DNA of 64,000 nucleotides from Bacteroidota bacterium (GTDB lineage: Bacteria > Bacteroidota > Bacteroidia > Flavobacteriales > Weeksellaceae), in contig JAEXBA010000050.1 in assembly GCA_023457935.1 (NCBI GenBank), forward strand, positions 7,597-71,596, given 5' to 3'. The notes beneath the pieces were generated by a model. The model was not told the origin of the DNA and ran no database searches. It saw nothing but the letters and a program-made list of their open reading frames with translations. A program made the translations under genes and the position numbers. Positions 9,077 through 19,113 of this stretch are shown here, in pieces (within the stretch, counting starts at the first letter, position 1; each line of letters begins with the position of its first letter).

Positions 9077-10033
9077 TTACCCTTTGAACTGTCCCATTGC
9101 AATGAACTTGTCTTGTCTCTGCTGTTCCAGTTCCTGGCCTGAAAAGCTTGCAAAAGCCTTGATGTTCTGAACGATGGAATGCTTCAGATGGTCGAATGCA
9201 ACCTGTGGCTCATAATGCGCACCGCCAAGAGGTTCCTCAATAATACCGTCGATAAATTTATGTTCCAACGCATCTTTAGGTGTAAGTTTCAGTGCGTTTG
9301 CGGCATCTTCTTTATGGTTCCAGTTTCTCCAGAGAATTGATGAGCAGCTTTCCGGCGCAATTACAGTATACCATGTGTTTTCAAGCATGTATACTTTATT
9401 TCCTACGCCGATTCCCAACGCTCCGCCACTGGCTCCTTCGCCGATAATGTAACACAGAATCGGGGTTTTCATCTGTGTCATTTCATAAATGTTTCTTGCG
9501 ATGGCTTCACCCTGGCCTCTTTCTTCAGCTTCAAGACCTGGATAAGCTCCGGGCGTATCAATTAGCGTAACCACCGGAATTCTGAATTTCTCTGCAAGCT
9601 TCATCAAACGCAGGGCTTTTCTGTATCCTTCAGGATTACTCATTCCGAAGCGTCTTTTCTGTCTTTCCTTGGTTGTGCGGCCTTTCTGAGTTCCAATCAG
9701 CATTACTCTGTGACCGTCAATGGTAGCCAAGCCTCCGATCATTGCGGGATCGTCGGCAAAATTTCTGTCTCCGTGAAGTTCAAGAAAACTGTCTTTATCT
9801 ACAATTCCGTTAATAAAATCCAGTGTATAAGGACGGTCGGGATGACGCGAAAGCTGAACTCTTTGCCACGGAGTAAGGTTTCCGTAGATTTCCTTCTTTT
9901 TATCAATAATTTTATCCTCAATCTGCGAGCAGGCAAGCTTTACATCTACACCGCTTTCCTCACCAACCAGAGAACAGGTTTGGTATTGCTCCATGAGTTC
10001 CTGAATCGGTTTCTCGAATTCTAAATATTCCAT
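9077..10033 (-). CDS. accA: Acetyl-CoA carboxylase carboxyltransferase subunit alpha
   Basis: 318 residues, the usual AccA length. With AccD it transfers the carboxyl group from carboxybiotin to acetyl-CoA, giving malonyl-CoA for fatty-acid synthesis. The carboxyltransferase core is evident: [16 protein letters not shown], the [20 protein letters not shown] block and the oxyanion-hole region [13 protein letters not shown]. The biotin carboxylase and biotin carrier genes (accC, accB) lie separately at 17.7-19.7 kb; accD is not in the window. It follows gltX on the same strand with a 50-nt gap that holds a TAAATTTG box (10061-10068), so it may have its own promoter. Confidence 0.98.
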   Translation of the reverse strand: MEYLEFEKPIQELMEQYQTCSLVGEESGVDVKLACSQIEDKIIDKKKEIYGNLTPWQRVQLSRHPDRPYTLDFINGIVDKDSFLELHGDRNFADDPAMIGGLATIDGHRVMLIGTQKGRTTKERQKRRFGMSNPEGYRKALRLMKLAEKFRIPVVTLIDTPGAYPGLEAEERGQGEAIARNIYEMTQMKTPILCYIIGEGASGGALGIGVGNKVYMLENTWYTVIAPESCSSILWRNWNHKEDAANALKLTPKDALEHKFIDGIIEEPLGGAHYEPQVAFDHLKHSIVQNIKAFASFSGQELEQQRQDKFIAMGQFKG

Positions 10034-10083
10034 TTTATTCTTTAAATGAATTTAATCTAACAAATTTATGAAAATTAGCTGAA

Positions 10084-11595
10084 TCACGAGATGTTATTCA
10101 CCGCATTTTTAATACGGGTCATGCTTTCCTCTTTGCCAAGTATGGCAAGAATGTCCGGAACATCGGGACCTTTTAGTTCGCCAACAAGAGCAAGCCGCAG
10201 CGGCATCATTACTTTACCCATTCCCAATCCTTTGGCTTCAGCAAAGTGATGCATTTTTTCCTTGACATTTTCGGGGTTGAATTCTGCTGTTTCCAGTTCT
10301 GCAGCAAGTTCAGTTAGGATTCCGGAAGTATTTTCGTTCCAGGCTTTTTTCGCTGCTTTTTCATCATAAGTCTGTGGCGCTTCGAAGAAAAATTTACCGC
10401 TCTCGTAAATGTCTTTTACAAAAGTTGCCCTTTCTTTCATCAGATGAACAATTTTCATCAGATTTTCATCAGAAACTGACGACTTTTTTACTTCATCGAT
10501 TTCTTTCAGCATCGCCAGTACTTTCTCATCGCTTTGCAGCTGCAGGTACTGATGGTTGAACCACTCTGCCTTTTCTTTGCTGAATCTTGCTCCGGCTTTA
10601 TGTACTTTGTGGAGATCAAACTCCTGAATCATTTCGTCAACTGTTAGGATTTCCCGGTCATTTGCAGGGCTCCATCCCAAGAGCGCCACCATATTGATAA
10701 AGGCATCCGGCAGATATCCTTCTTCGCGGTAACCTTTGGAAATGTTTCCGGTTGCCGGATCTTTAAAATTAAGCGGGAAAACCGGGAATCCGAATTTGTC
10801 GCCGTCTCTTTTACTGAGTTTTCCTTTGCCTTCAGGTTTAAGAATCAGCGAAAGGTGTGCAAACTGCGGTTTTTCCCAACCCATTGCTTCATACAGAAGA
10901 TAATGCAGACCCAAAGAAGGCAGCCATTCTTCACCGCGGATTACATGGGTGATTTTCATTTCATGGTCATCAATGATGTTGGCGAAATGATAAGTCGGCA
11001 TTCCGTCGTTTTTAACCAATACCTTGTCATCCAACGTGTTGGTGTTCACAGAAAATTTTCCGCGTATAATGTCTTCAAGATTAAGTGTTCTGTCCACAGG
11101 CATTCTGAAGCGTACCACGTACGGAACACTATCGTCCAAAAGCTTCTGAACTTCTTCATCGGAAAGACTCAGTGAGTTTTTCAGACGGTTTCTCGTTAAA
11201 TAGTTATAGGAAAAAACTTCACCGTTCTGCTCATATTCCGCACGGATTGCGTCAAGTTCTTCGGGAGTGTCAAAAGCCAGGTATGCGTAATTGGTTTTGA
11301 GGATTTCAGCCAAATGACGGTCGTAAATTTCTCTTCTTTCCGACTGGCGGTAAGGGCCGTACTGTCCACCGTGTTTCGGACTTTCGTCAGGAATCATTCC
11401 GCACCATTCCAAAGCTTCCATAATGTACTCTTCGGCGCCTTCAACATATCTTGCAGTGTCGGTATCTTCAATCCTCAGAACAAAGGCACCGCCCTGATTT
11501 TTGGCAAAAAGATAATCATATAAAGCTGTTCTTACGCCTCCCAAATGCAGCGGTCCGGTCGGACTTGGCGCAAAGCGCACTCTCACTCTTTCCAT
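10084..11595 (-). CDS. gltX: Glutamyl-tRNA synthetase
   Basis: 503-residue class I aminoacyl-tRNA synthetase that charges tRNA-Glu. The HIGH-type motif is RFAPSPTGPLHLGGVRTAL near the N-terminus and the KMSKS-type loop is KLSKRDGD at about residue 260. Length and the C-terminal helical anticodon-binding region fit bacterial GltX. A TAAATTTG box lies on the minus strand at 11613-11620, ~18 nt before the ATG. The gene is divergent from the GT90-like gene that begins the glycan block. Confidence 0.98.
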   Translation of the reverse strand: MERVRVRFAPSPTGPLHLGGVRTALYDYLFAKNQGGAFVLRIEDTDTARYVEGAEEYIMEALEWCGMIPDESPKHGGQYGPYRQSERREIYDRHLAEILKTNYAYLAFDTPEELDAIRAEYEQNGEVFSYNYLTRNRLKNSLSLSDEEVQKLLDDSVPYVVRFRMPVDRTLNLEDIIRGKFSVNTNTLDDKVLVKNDGMPTYHFANIIDDHEMKITHVIRGEEWLPSLGLHYLLYEAMGWEKPQFAHLSLILKPEGKGKLSKRDGDKFGFPVFPLNFKDPATGNISKGYREEGYLPDAFINMVALLGWSPANDREILTVDEMIQEFDLHKVHKAGARFSKEKAEWFNHQYLQLQSDEKVLAMLKEIDEVKKSSVSDENLMKIVHLMKERATFVKDIYESGKFFFEAPQTYDEKAAKKAWNENTSGILTELAAELETAEFNPENVKEKMHHFAEAKGLGMGKVMMPLRLALVGELKGPDVPDILAILGKEESMTRIKNAVNNIS

Positions 11596-11668
11596 AGAAA
11601 AATTTTAAGCGGCAAATTTACGGAAAAATAGGAATTTCTGATTCATATTTCTATTTTTGTTGAGCATT

Positions 11669-12598
11669 ATGGCTCAGGTAATCAAACAGAATAAACTTGC
11701 GTATTATTTCAGATCTGTTCTGATAAAATATTCAGGAACCAACGGCTTCAGGGAAAAAATAGCTGAGCTCCAAAAACGCCTGTCCGCTGAGCAGACCGCC
11801 GCCGCAGAAGAAAGAATTGCTTATTACAATAAGCTTGATGATCATCATTCATTCCGCTGTCCGACAAAAATTCAGGATCTTAAGTTTCCCAAAACTCCCA
11901 AAGCTTACTATTTTGATACATGGGAATATGCGAGGTATTTTGATGAGAAGCTTCCGCTGAGTTTCGTTTTTGGCGATGTAACGGATGTTCCGGAAGTTCC
12001 AAGTATTGTGAAAAGCCGGCCCGTTACCGGCGATAATGAAAACAGTGTACTTCTGAATCTCGATAAAGCAAGACATTTTACGTGGATCAGAAACGATAAA
12101 CCCTACGCCGAAAAGAAAAATATGCTGATCGGCCGTGGCGCAGTTTACCAGAATCACCGGTACCGTTTTTACGAAAAGTATTTTGATCATCCGCTGTGCG
12201 ATCTGGGACAGGTCAATAAAGTTGGCGGAAATCCGGAATGGATCAGGCCGAAGATTTCCATTGAAAACCATCTGGACTATAAATTCATCCTGAGTCTTGA
12301 AGGTAATGATGTGGCCACTAATCTCAAATGGATTATGTCATCCAGTTCTGTTGCCGTGATGCCGAAACCTAAGTTCGAGACATGGTTTATGGAAGGAAAG
12401 CTGATTGGCGGCGTCCATTTTATTGAAATTGCTGAAGACTACTCTGATCTTGAGGAAAAACTCACTTTTTATATTGAGAATCCATCAGAAGCCCTTAAAA
12501 TTGTTGAAAATGCAAACCGGTGGTGTCAGCAGTTTTTTAATAAAGACGTTGAAGATTACTGCAGCCTTCGTGTGCTGGAGAAATATTTAAAGAATTGA
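11669..12598 (+). CDS. Glycosyltransferase family 90 / CAP10-like protein
   Basis: 309 residues from the ATG at 11669. An in-frame TTG at 11657 is rejected because a TATTTTTG promoter box (11652-11659) overlaps it. The C-terminal half carries the CAP10/GT90 pattern: YKFILSLEGNDVATNLKW, then SSSVAVMP, ETWFMEG and a GVHFIEIAEDYSDLEEKL stretch. Relatives include fungal capsule CAP10 and bacterial LPS glycosyltransferases of the LpsA type, usually xylosyl or glucosyl transfer to cell-surface glycans. It is the first of a block of glycan genes and is convergent with the GT4 gene, the two overlapping by 12 nt at their stop ends. Donor and acceptor cannot be read from sequence. Confidence 0.8.
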   Translation: MAQVIKQNKLAYYFRSVLIKYSGTNGFREKIAELQKRLSAEQTAAAEERIAYYNKLDDHHSFRCPTKIQDLKFPKTPKAYYFDTWEYARYFDEKLPLSFVFGDVTDVPEVPSIVKSRPVTGDNENSVLLNLDKARHFTWIRNDKPYAEKKNMLIGRGAVYQNHRYRFYEKYFDHPLCDLGQVNKVGGNPEWIRPKISIENHLDYKFILSLEGNDVATNLKWIMSSSSVAVMPKPKFETWFMEGKLIGGVHFIEIAEDYSDLEEKLTFYIENPSEALKIVENANRWCQQFFNKDVEDYCSLRVLEKYLKN

Positions 12599-13600
12599 AT
12601 TCCAGAATTTTAGAATGCTTTCTTCCTCGGCTGCGAAAGTATAGCGCTGCAAAATAAAATCCGATGCCCGTTGTCCTTTTTCTTTCAGCTCCTTTTCATT
12701 TTGTGAAACTCTGAGTACTTCTTCCACAAACGCAGAAATGTCGCCGTCCGGAATTCTGCCTGTAAAATCCTCTTTAAAATACTCCTTGCCGCCCTGCCCG
12801 GCATAACCGATGACGTAACAGCCCGCAGCCATTGCTTCAACAGGTGGCAGTCCGAAACCTTCCTTATGATTCAGCGAGAGAAATATAGAGGAATCCTTAA
12901 GAATGCTGCTAACTTCAGTCTCAGATTTATCTTCAATGGGCGCGAAATGCCAGTTTTTCATTTCCGGTTTCCGGGACAGAACTGTAATAATCTGCTTCGC
13001 ATCATCACTCAGTTTTCTTGGCATATAGGCAATCTGAGGTTTTTTTTCTGAAGAATAATGAAAAAGCCGGTCATCAATCCCAAGCGTAATTCTGCTGACA
13101 TTTACGGAAGGGTAAGCCAGTTTCATATAATGCAGAGAATCATCAGAAACCACAATAACGCCTTTATTCTTAGGTGAAACATAAGGGTCTGCTTTTGCAT
13201 CGTTACCGAAATTTTCAAAAGTGTAGTAACAGTTCTGGTTAAAAATTACAAAATCATTGGGCAGAACACCGCTGATTTTGTCGCCATAGATTTCTGGAAA
13301 TACGACAATGGCATTCTCCTCAATTTTAATGCTTTGGGACTGCAGGTATTTCAGAACAAGCCTATTAAAAAAACTGTCTTTTCCTTTAAGTTTCAGTTTT
13401 ATTTTCTTGAATATATAGGGGTTTTTCTGAATTCTCGTTTCGTTTGAAAACCAGGATTCGCGCTGGCCGTTTTTGTGAACGATAGACGCGTTAAAGCCGT
13501 TTCTGTTCAGGATGTCCACCATTCTGTACATCTGCTTAACACCGCCGGCAGGCTTTGAGTTTTTTGGGCAGATGAAATATATTTTTCTGTTTTTATCCAT
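12587..13600 (-). CDS. GT4-like glycosyltransferase
   Basis: 337 residues with a two-Rossmann GT-B organisation. The N-terminus has FICPKNSKPAGGVKQMYR, typical of an acceptor-binding GT-B half, and the C-terminal half has SLNHKEGFGLPPVEAMAAG, the E(x7)E-type nucleotide-sugar site of GT1/GT4 enzymes. Probably adds a sugar to a lipopolysaccharide or other surface glycan in the cytoplasm. Its start overlaps the stop of the gene at 13593 by 8 nt (ATGGATAA), so it is translationally coupled to that gene. Confidence 0.85.
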   Translation of the reverse strand: MDKNRKIYFICPKNSKPAGGVKQMYRMVDILNRNGFNASIVHKNGQRESWFSNETRIQKNPYIFKKIKLKLKGKDSFFNRLVLKYLQSQSIKIEENAIVVFPEIYGDKISGVLPNDFVIFNQNCYYTFENFGNDAKADPYVSPKNKGVIVVSDDSLHYMKLAYPSVNVSRITLGIDDRLFHYSSEKKPQIAYMPRKLSDDAKQIITVLSRKPEMKNWHFAPIEDKSETEVSSILKDSSIFLSLNHKEGFGLPPVEAMAAGCYVIGYAGQGGKEYFKEDFTGRIPDGDISAFVEEVLRVSQNEKELKEKGQRASDFILQRYTFAAEEESILKFWNSIL

Positions 13601-14570
13601 TTTCTATCACGGTAATTATTTTCTTCGCCCAGCTGTAACTGTTGTATTCAGCGGAAATTTCTTCAGGAATATCAGTGTAATCTGTTGCAATAAAGCCGGG
13701 GTCGAGGTTGATGTTCTCAGTATCTTCAATCACAAAAATATTATCGGGATGATAAAACGGATAGTTTTTTACATTGGCGTTCGTTGTAATCAACTTCTTT
13801 TTCAGTCCCATTGCCTCGAAAGGCCTGAAAGAAAGTCCGCTCTGATGATGATGTGCAAGATCCAGCATTACTTTCGTATTCACATTGAATATATATGATT
13901 TCGAAAAAGGAATAATCTCTCTTGTCAAAAGAATTTCGTTTGTGAGATCGGGCGGAACTGTTTTCTGGTGGTAGGCATACAAACGCGCACCAACTTTCAG
14001 CCCAAGTGTTTTGAGGTAGCGGAAAACCCTGACCAGATCTTCAAATCGGGAATCATAAGCGCCGAGAAAGAACACGTCGTATTCGGGATTTTGCGTCTCA
14101 TGATTTTCAACAAAGAAAAAATTGCTGATTTTATGAAGTCCGTACTGGTCCACATCATTTTGATCGAAACTGAAGGAAAAATCAAAGTAAGGCATAGTTT
14201 CCTTCTGTCCTGTAATTTTTGCAAAACTGTCCCAAAAGATTACTGCAGTTTTTTCGGAAACTTCGTTGATGAGCTTGAGATGGGAAATATCCAGCATATC
14301 GCTGCGGTTCACGATACAGACGTCAACCTTTCCCGCTGCGGAAATCTTGCGGATAAGATCCAGCTTGCTGTTGATGGTTTTCAGATTTTTATCGGTAAGG
14401 TTCTTCAGAAAAAAATTATGAATGCGTTCACCCAGGTTTTTATATTTATAAGGGCCGTTGGAGAGAATCATTTGGGTATCGTATCCTTCCAGTGAACTGA
14501 ATGCATCGTAAATCACATCGTTGAATCCGAAATAATCCGGGGCGATAAAAAGTATTTTTTTCTTCTGCAC
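13593..14570 (-). CDS. Putative glycan-biosynthesis protein, paralogue A
   Basis: 325 residues from a GTG at 14570. That start is chosen because the next residues KKKILFIAPDYFGFNDV align with the N-terminus of paralogue B; a TTG at 14600 would add ten residues and no ATG is available. The C-terminal region DLAHHHQSGLSFRPFEAMG with YHPDNIF resembles the donor-binding end of GT-B enzymes, as does the matching part of paralogue B. A central FSFDQNDVDQYG block is also shared. I do not recognise a named family; a glycosyltransferase or CgeB-like role in LPS assembly is inferred from shape and context. It is upstream of and coupled to the GT4 gene. Confidence 0.75.
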   Translation of the reverse strand: MQKKKILFIAPDYFGFNDVIYDAFSSLEGYDTQMILSNGPYKYKNLGERIHNFFLKNLTDKNLKTINSKLDLIRKISAAGKVDVCIVNRSDMLDISHLKLINEVSEKTAVIFWDSFAKITGQKETMPYFDFSFSFDQNDVDQYGLHKISNFFFVENHETQNPEYDVFFLGAYDSRFEDLVRVFRYLKTLGLKVGARLYAYHQKTVPPDLTNEILLTREIIPFSKSYIFNVNTKVMLDLAHHHQSGLSFRPFEAMGLKKKLITTNANVKNYPFYHPDNIFVIEDTENINLDPGFIATDYTDIPEEISAEYNSYSWAKKIITVIENG

Positions 14571-14687
14571 GTTGAATGATGAAGGATTACTTTTTCCCAA
14601 TTTTAGAGTAAAAATAGAAAAAAGTTATCAGCTCTCAAATATAATGCCGTGCGGCCGTAGGTTCACCAAGTTTTTGCCCTTTTTTAC

Positions 14688-15644
14688 TCAGGCTAACCCA
14701 AAAACTGTTTTCACCCAGTTTCTCAAAGTATATTTTTCATAAGTTTCCGGCGTAAGTTCATGATAACCGGAATCAAAAAATGCGGAGTCAAGGTTCTTAA
14801 AGTCGTTGTCAACCAATAGAATATTCTGTGGATGATAGAAGTCGTATTCCGCGATGGTCTTGTTGTTGGTGATCAGTTTGCGGCGCAGTGCCATCGCTTC
14901 AAAAACGCGGAAACTCAGTCCGTCCTGATTTTCCCTTACCAAATCAAGTACCGCTTTCGACTTTGAATAGAGTTCGGGAATTTCTTTATGCTGGATTCTT
15001 TTCCGGCGAAAGGTCATGAAATCTCTGTATGGGTTGTTCAGTTTCTTTTTCCAGGACTTTTTGCCGGTGACAAAAAACTGAGGTTTCCTGCCAAAGCTTT
15101 TCACTTTTTCCGCTATCGCTATTGCTTTGTTCATTCTGCTGTCAAAAGAAGCTAAATAAACAAGATCGTATTTTGCCTTTATATCTGTTTGATAATCATA
15201 AAGATAATTGTAGTTGGTGATGCGCTTGAAACCATGTTCTTCGGCATCTTTTTTATCAAAAGAGAATATTTCGTCGAAAAAATCAAGCAGATGTTCAGCC
15301 GGACATCTTGCAAGACTGTCGTAGAGGTAAGCGATATATTTCTTAGTGTACTTCTTGATTACAGAGTGATGTTTTGCATCAATCAGTTCAGGATTAATGA
15401 CAAGGATCTGATCCTGAAGTCCGTTTTTTTTAAGGGTTTCAAGAATCAGTTCATTCCGCTTCCCGGTTTTGAGGTTTTTACCCAGAAAAAATTTTGAAAA
15501 AGCATTTTTTGCTCGCACCGCAAGGTTTTTATGCTGATAAGCTCCCAAATTGATATGATGCGCTTCAATGCCCTGCTTTCTAAGCTCTTCAACAATATGG
15601 ACATCATAATTCCAGAAATCAAAACTGATGACGGTGATTTTCAT
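14688..15644 (-). CDS. Putative glycan-biosynthesis protein, paralogue B
   Basis: 318 residues starting MKITVISFDFWNYD. It matches paralogue A over its whole length: EIFSFDKKDAEEHGF, then LVYLASFDSRMNK, and the C-terminal VRENQDGLSFRVFEAMALRR followed by YHPQNILL. The conserved GLSFRxFEAM block ending in a Glu is like the nucleotide-sugar site of GT-B glycosyltransferases, but the family is not recognised with certainty. It sits 9 nt downstream of the GT2 gene and 117 nt upstream of paralogue A, all on one strand, so it is likely part of the same glycan operon. Confidence 0.75.
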   Translation of the reverse strand: MKITVISFDFWNYDVHIVEELRKQGIEAHHINLGAYQHKNLAVRAKNAFSKFFLGKNLKTGKRNELILETLKKNGLQDQILVINPELIDAKHHSVIKKYTKKYIAYLYDSLARCPAEHLLDFFDEIFSFDKKDAEEHGFKRITNYNYLYDYQTDIKAKYDLVYLASFDSRMNKAIAIAEKVKSFGRKPQFFVTGKKSWKKKLNNPYRDFMTFRRKRIQHKEIPELYSKSKAVLDLVRENQDGLSFRVFEAMALRRKLITNNKTIAEYDFYHPQNILLVDNDFKNLDSAFFDSGYHELTPETYEKYTLRNWVKTVFGLA

Positions 15645-15653
15645 TCAGCCAAA

Positions 15654-16424
15654 TTAAGATTTTTTTTGATGCTTTTTCAAAGACTCATACGTTTGGTAAA
15701 CATACAGACTTTGAAGGTAAGAAAGGTCAAAACCTGCCTTACCGTCCAGAAAACCAAGATTTATAACATAGCTTTTGAAAAACTTGAAGAATGTTTTCGA
15801 ATTCTGAGATAAAACACTGTAATTCTTTCCTTTATGAGCAAGTTCTTCACCTTTGAGATTGCCGTAATGAATCATTTTTTCCTTATAAGAGCCGTAATCA
15901 GAAACGGAAAAATGCTGCAGTTTATTTCGCAGTGTACAGATCTGTCCGCTGACTTTCAAAGTTTCATGCACTTTTTTGTCCTGAACATAATGTGCTTTTG
16001 ATTTGCGGAAAAGTCTGAAATTCCTGTCATTCTGCGTACCGGAATAATTGAGTTTCTTGCCGGCAAAATAGAACTGACGCGGGAAATAATAAGCATCACA
16101 TTTGTCTGCTTTATTCAGTTCTGAGATGATTTCCTCTCTCAGTTTCGGTGTAATACGTTCGTCGCCGTCCAGAAAAAGAACCCAGTCATTTTTTGCGTAC
16201 TGCAGAGCAAGGTTTCTTTGTTGCGTGAAATCTTCGAATGTATTCTGAATAACGGTAGTTTTGGGAAATTCTGATGCAATTTTTGTCGTTTGATCGGTAC
16301 TGAATGAGTCGATTACTATAATTTCATCACAAAAATCAAAACATTCGAGAACTTCCCGAATGTTTTTTTCTTCGTTATAGGTAATAATCAGTCCACTGAC
16401 TTTTTCCTGAAGCTCCGGAGTCAT
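15654..16424 (-). CDS. WaaE-like family 2 glycosyltransferase
   Basis: 256 residues from the ATG at 16424, which overlaps the rocD stop as TAATG. A longer frame from 16469 would run far into rocD and is less likely. The GT-A fold is clear: SGLIITYNEEKNIREVL, the DSFSTDQT loop and the metal-binding FLDGDERI motif. A KVHETLKVSG segment is typical of LPS-core beta-glucosyltransferases of the WaaE/KdtX group. Probably acts on the inner core in the cytoplasm. Translational coupling to an ornithine aminotransferase is unusual. Confidence 0.88.
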   Translation of the reverse strand: MTPELQEKVSGLIITYNEEKNIREVLECFDFCDEIIVIDSFSTDQTTKIASEFPKTTVIQNTFEDFTQQRNLALQYAKNDWVLFLDGDERITPKLREEIISELNKADKCDAYYFPRQFYFAGKKLNYSGTQNDRNFRLFRKSKAHYVQDKKVHETLKVSGQICTLRNKLQHFSVSDYGSYKEKMIHYGNLKGEELAHKGKNYSVLSQNSKTFFKFFKSYVINLGFLDGKAGFDLSYLQSLYVYQTYESLKKHQKKS

Positions 16425-17674
16425 TATTTCTTGAATTCCAAAATCGTTTTTTCCAGAATTGAAAGACATTCCGCCAGCTGTTCTTCAGTAATCACCAAAG
16501 GCGGCGCGAGACGGATGATGTTGCCGTGTGTCGGTTTTGCCAAAAGTCCGTTTTTCATGAGTTCCACACAAAGATTCCATGCAGTAGGAGAGTGTTGGGA
16601 ATCATTAATAAGTATCGCATTCAGCAAACCTTTTCCTCTTACAGAAGAAATTAGATCTGTTTTCCCGATGATTTTCCGGATTCCTTCTCTGAATATTTCT
16701 CCAAGTTTTTCTGCTCTTTCCGAAAGCTGTTCTTCTTCCACGACATCCAGTGCAGCCATTGCCACAGCGCAAGCCAGCGGATTACCACCGAATGTGGAAC
16801 CATGCTGTCCGGGATGAATAACATTCATGATTTCATTGTCTGCCAAAACTGCTGAAACAGGATACATTCCGCCGGAAAGTGCTTTTCCTAAAATGAGAAT
16901 ATCCGGCTGAACATTCTCATGATGACAGGCGATGAGTTTTCCGGTTCTTGCAATTCCCGTCTGTACTTCATCTGCTATAAAAAGAATGTTGTGCTTTTTA
17001 CAGATTTCTGAAGCATTTTTGAGGAAACCTTCATCCGGAACATAAACTCCGGCTTCACCCTGTATCGGTTCCACAAGAAAAGCTGCAATGTGAGCGGCAT
17101 CGGTTTTCAGTGTTTCTTCCAGCGCTGCAAGGTCGTTATAAGGAATTTTAATAAATCCTGGAGTGAATGGTCCGTAATTATTATGAGCGTCGGGATCATT
17201 CGAGAAAGAAACGATGGTCGTAGTTCTTCCATGGAAATTGTTTTCACAGACAATGATTTTTGCATCATTACCGTGAACTCCTTTTACTTCGTAAGCCCAT
17301 TTTCTGGCCAGTTTAATAGCCGTTTCCACAGCTTCCGCACCGGAATTCATCGGAAGAACCTTGTCGAATCCAAAGAGCTTTGTTATTTTCTTTTCATATA
17401 CACCCAGATTGGCGTTGTAAAAAGCTCTTGAAGTCAAGGCCAGTTTCTGTGCCTGTTTCGTAAGCGCGTCCACTATTTTTGGATGCGAATGTCCCTGGTT
17501 TACAGCAGAATAAGCGGAAAGGAAATCAAAATATTTCTTGCCTTCCACATCCCACACGTAAACTCCTTCACCTTTTTCAAGAACCACAGGAAGCGGATGA
17601 TAATTATGTGCGCCGTGCTGGTCTTCAAGACCGATATAGTATTGTGCGTTTTTGGTTTTTTCTGCTGTAGACAT
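16424..17674 (-). CDS. rocD: Ornithine--oxo-acid aminotransferase
   Basis: 416-residue class III PLP aminotransferase that converts ornithine and 2-oxoglutarate to glutamate-5-semialdehyde and glutamate. Visible landmarks are [18 protein letters not shown] near the N-terminus, [16 protein letters not shown], the [14 protein letters not shown] motif with the PLP-binding Asp, and the Schiff-base lysine in LGKALSGG (Lys264). Length is typical for OAT. A TAACTTTG box lies at 17690-17697 (minus). It is followed without a gap by the WaaE-like gene, so one transcript probably carries amino-acid catabolism and glycan genes together. Confidence 0.95.
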   Translation of the reverse strand: MSTAEKTKNAQYYIGLEDQHGAHNYHPLPVVLEKGEGVYVWDVEGKKYFDFLSAYSAVNQGHSHPKIVDALTKQAQKLALTSRAFYNANLGVYEKKITKLFGFDKVLPMNSGAEAVETAIKLARKWAYEVKGVHGNDAKIIVCENNFHGRTTTIVSFSNDPDAHNNYGPFTPGFIKIPYNDLAALEETLKTDAAHIAAFLVEPIQGEAGVYVPDEGFLKNASEICKKHNILFIADEVQTGIARTGKLIACHHENVQPDILILGKALSGGMYPVSAVLADNEIMNVIHPGQHGSTFGGNPLACAVAMAALDVVEEEQLSERAEKLGEIFREGIRKIIGKTDLISSVRGKGLLNAILINDSQHSPTAWNLCVELMKNGLLAKPTHGNIIRLAPPLVITEEQLAECLSILEKTILEFKK

Positions 17675-17713
17675 TTCTATGATTTTTTACAAAGTTAATC
17701 AATCTGAGGCATA

Positions 17714-17747
17714 AAAAAAACCGTCTGTTGTGGCAGACGGTTTGGGT
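17714..17747 (-). terminator. Intrinsic terminator of accC
   Basis: Perfect 10-bp stem AAACCGTCTG / CAGACGGTTT (17718-17727, 17734-17743), loop TTGTGG, followed on the minus strand by a run of T. It lies a few nt past the accC stop. Confidence 0.88.
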
Positions 17748-17752
17748 ATTTA

Positions 17753-19105
17753 TTAGTTGTCAAAATCGGTATCCATTTCAAAATCCTCCATGAATTTTGT
17801 GGTATAGTTTCCGGCAAGATAATCTTCATTTTCCATCAGCTGTCTGTGGAAAGGAATGGTGGTCTTGATTCCTTCAATATAAAATTCCTCCAGTGCACGC
17901 TTCATTTTTGCGATGGCTTCCTCTCTGGACTGAGCGGTGGTAATAAGCTTTGCAATCATTGAGTCGTAGTTGGACGGTATGGAATAACCTGAATATACGT
18001 GAGTGTCCACACGGATTCCGTGACCTCCAGGAATATTCAGTCTTGTGATTTTTCCCGGGCTCGGACGGAAATCGTTGAAAGGATCTTCCGCATTGATACG
18101 GCATTCAATAGAATGAAGCTTCGGATAATGGTTCATTCCTGAAATTGGTGTACCGGCAGCAAGCATAATCTGCTCTCTGATGAGGTCATAATCAATAACC
18201 TGTTCCGTAATAGGATGTTCCACCTGAATTCTGGTGTTCATTTCCATAAAATAGAAATTACGGTGTTTGTCTACCAGGAATTCAATGGTTCCAACACCTT
18301 CATAACCAATATATTCTGCGGCTTTTACTGCAGCTTCGCCCATTTTTTCACGAAGCTCATCGGTCATAAAAGGTGAAGGAGTTTCTTCAGTAAGTTTTTG
18401 GTTTCTTCTCTGTACAGAACAGTCTCTTTCAGAAAGATGGCACGCTTTTCCAAACTGGTCTCCTGCAATCTGAATTTCAATGTGGCGAGGTTCTTCAATG
18501 AGTTTTTCCATGTACATTCCGCCATTGCCAAAAGCAGCTACTGCTTCCTGAATCGCAGATTCCCAGTGCTCTTTAAGTTCTTCTTCATTCCAAACCCTGC
18601 GCATTCCTTTTCCACCACCGCCGGCTGTTGCTTTAATCATCACCGGATATCCGATTTCTTTGGCGGTACTTGCAGCATCTTCATAAGAATCGATAAGACC
18701 TTCAGAACCGGGAACACAAGGTACGCCGGCCTCTTTCATTGTCGCTTTCGCGTTTGCCTTATCGCCCATTCTGTCTATCTGTTCGGGAGTTGCACCGATA
18801 AATTTGATGCCGTTTTGCTGACAGATTCTTGAGAAATTAGAATTTTCTGAAAGGAAACCGTACCCTGGGTGAATGGCGTCTGCATTGGTGATTTCTGCAG
18901 CAGCAATAATGTTTGAGATCTTCAGATAAGAATCTTTGCTCATTGCGGGGCCGATGCAAACCGCTTCATCTGCAAACCTAACGTGAAGACTGTCTTTGTC
19001 GGCAGTAGAATAAACAGCTACTGTCTTGATTCCCATTTCTTTACACGTGCGGAGGATGCGCATGGCAATTTCTCCTCGGTTGGCAATTAATATTTTTTTG
19101 AACAT
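17753..19105 (-). CDS. accC: Biotin carboxylase subunit of acetyl-CoA carboxylase
   Basis: 450-residue biotin carboxylase that uses ATP and bicarbonate to carboxylate the biotin on AccB. The ATP-grasp core is evident: N-terminal [16 protein letters not shown], the [10 protein letters not shown] motif, the glycine-rich [12 protein letters not shown] loop, and the catalytic [14 protein letters not shown] segment. Length is standard. It follows accB on the same strand after a 106-nt spacer filled with short tandem repeats. Together with accA and an unseen accD it makes malonyl-CoA. Confidence 0.98.
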   Translation of the reverse strand: MFKKILIANRGEIAMRILRTCKEMGIKTVAVYSTADKDSLHVRFADEAVCIGPAMSKDSYLKISNIIAAAEITNADAIHPGYGFLSENSNFSRICQQNGIKFIGATPEQIDRMGDKANAKATMKEAGVPCVPGSEGLIDSYEDAASTAKEIGYPVMIKATAGGGGKGMRRVWNEEELKEHWESAIQEAVAAFGNGGMYMEKLIEEPRHIEIQIAGDQFGKACHLSERDCSVQRRNQKLTEETPSPFMTDELREKMGEAAVKAAEYIGYEGVGTIEFLVDKHRNFYFMEMNTRIQVEHPITEQVIDYDLIREQIMLAAGTPISGMNHYPKLHSIECRINAEDPFNDFRPSPGKITRLNIPGGHGIRVDTHVYSGYSIPSNYDSMIAKLITTAQSREEAIAKMKRALEEFYIEGIKTTIPFHRQLMENEDYLAGNYTTKFMEDFEMDTDFDN

Positions 19106-19113
19106 AATTTTAA

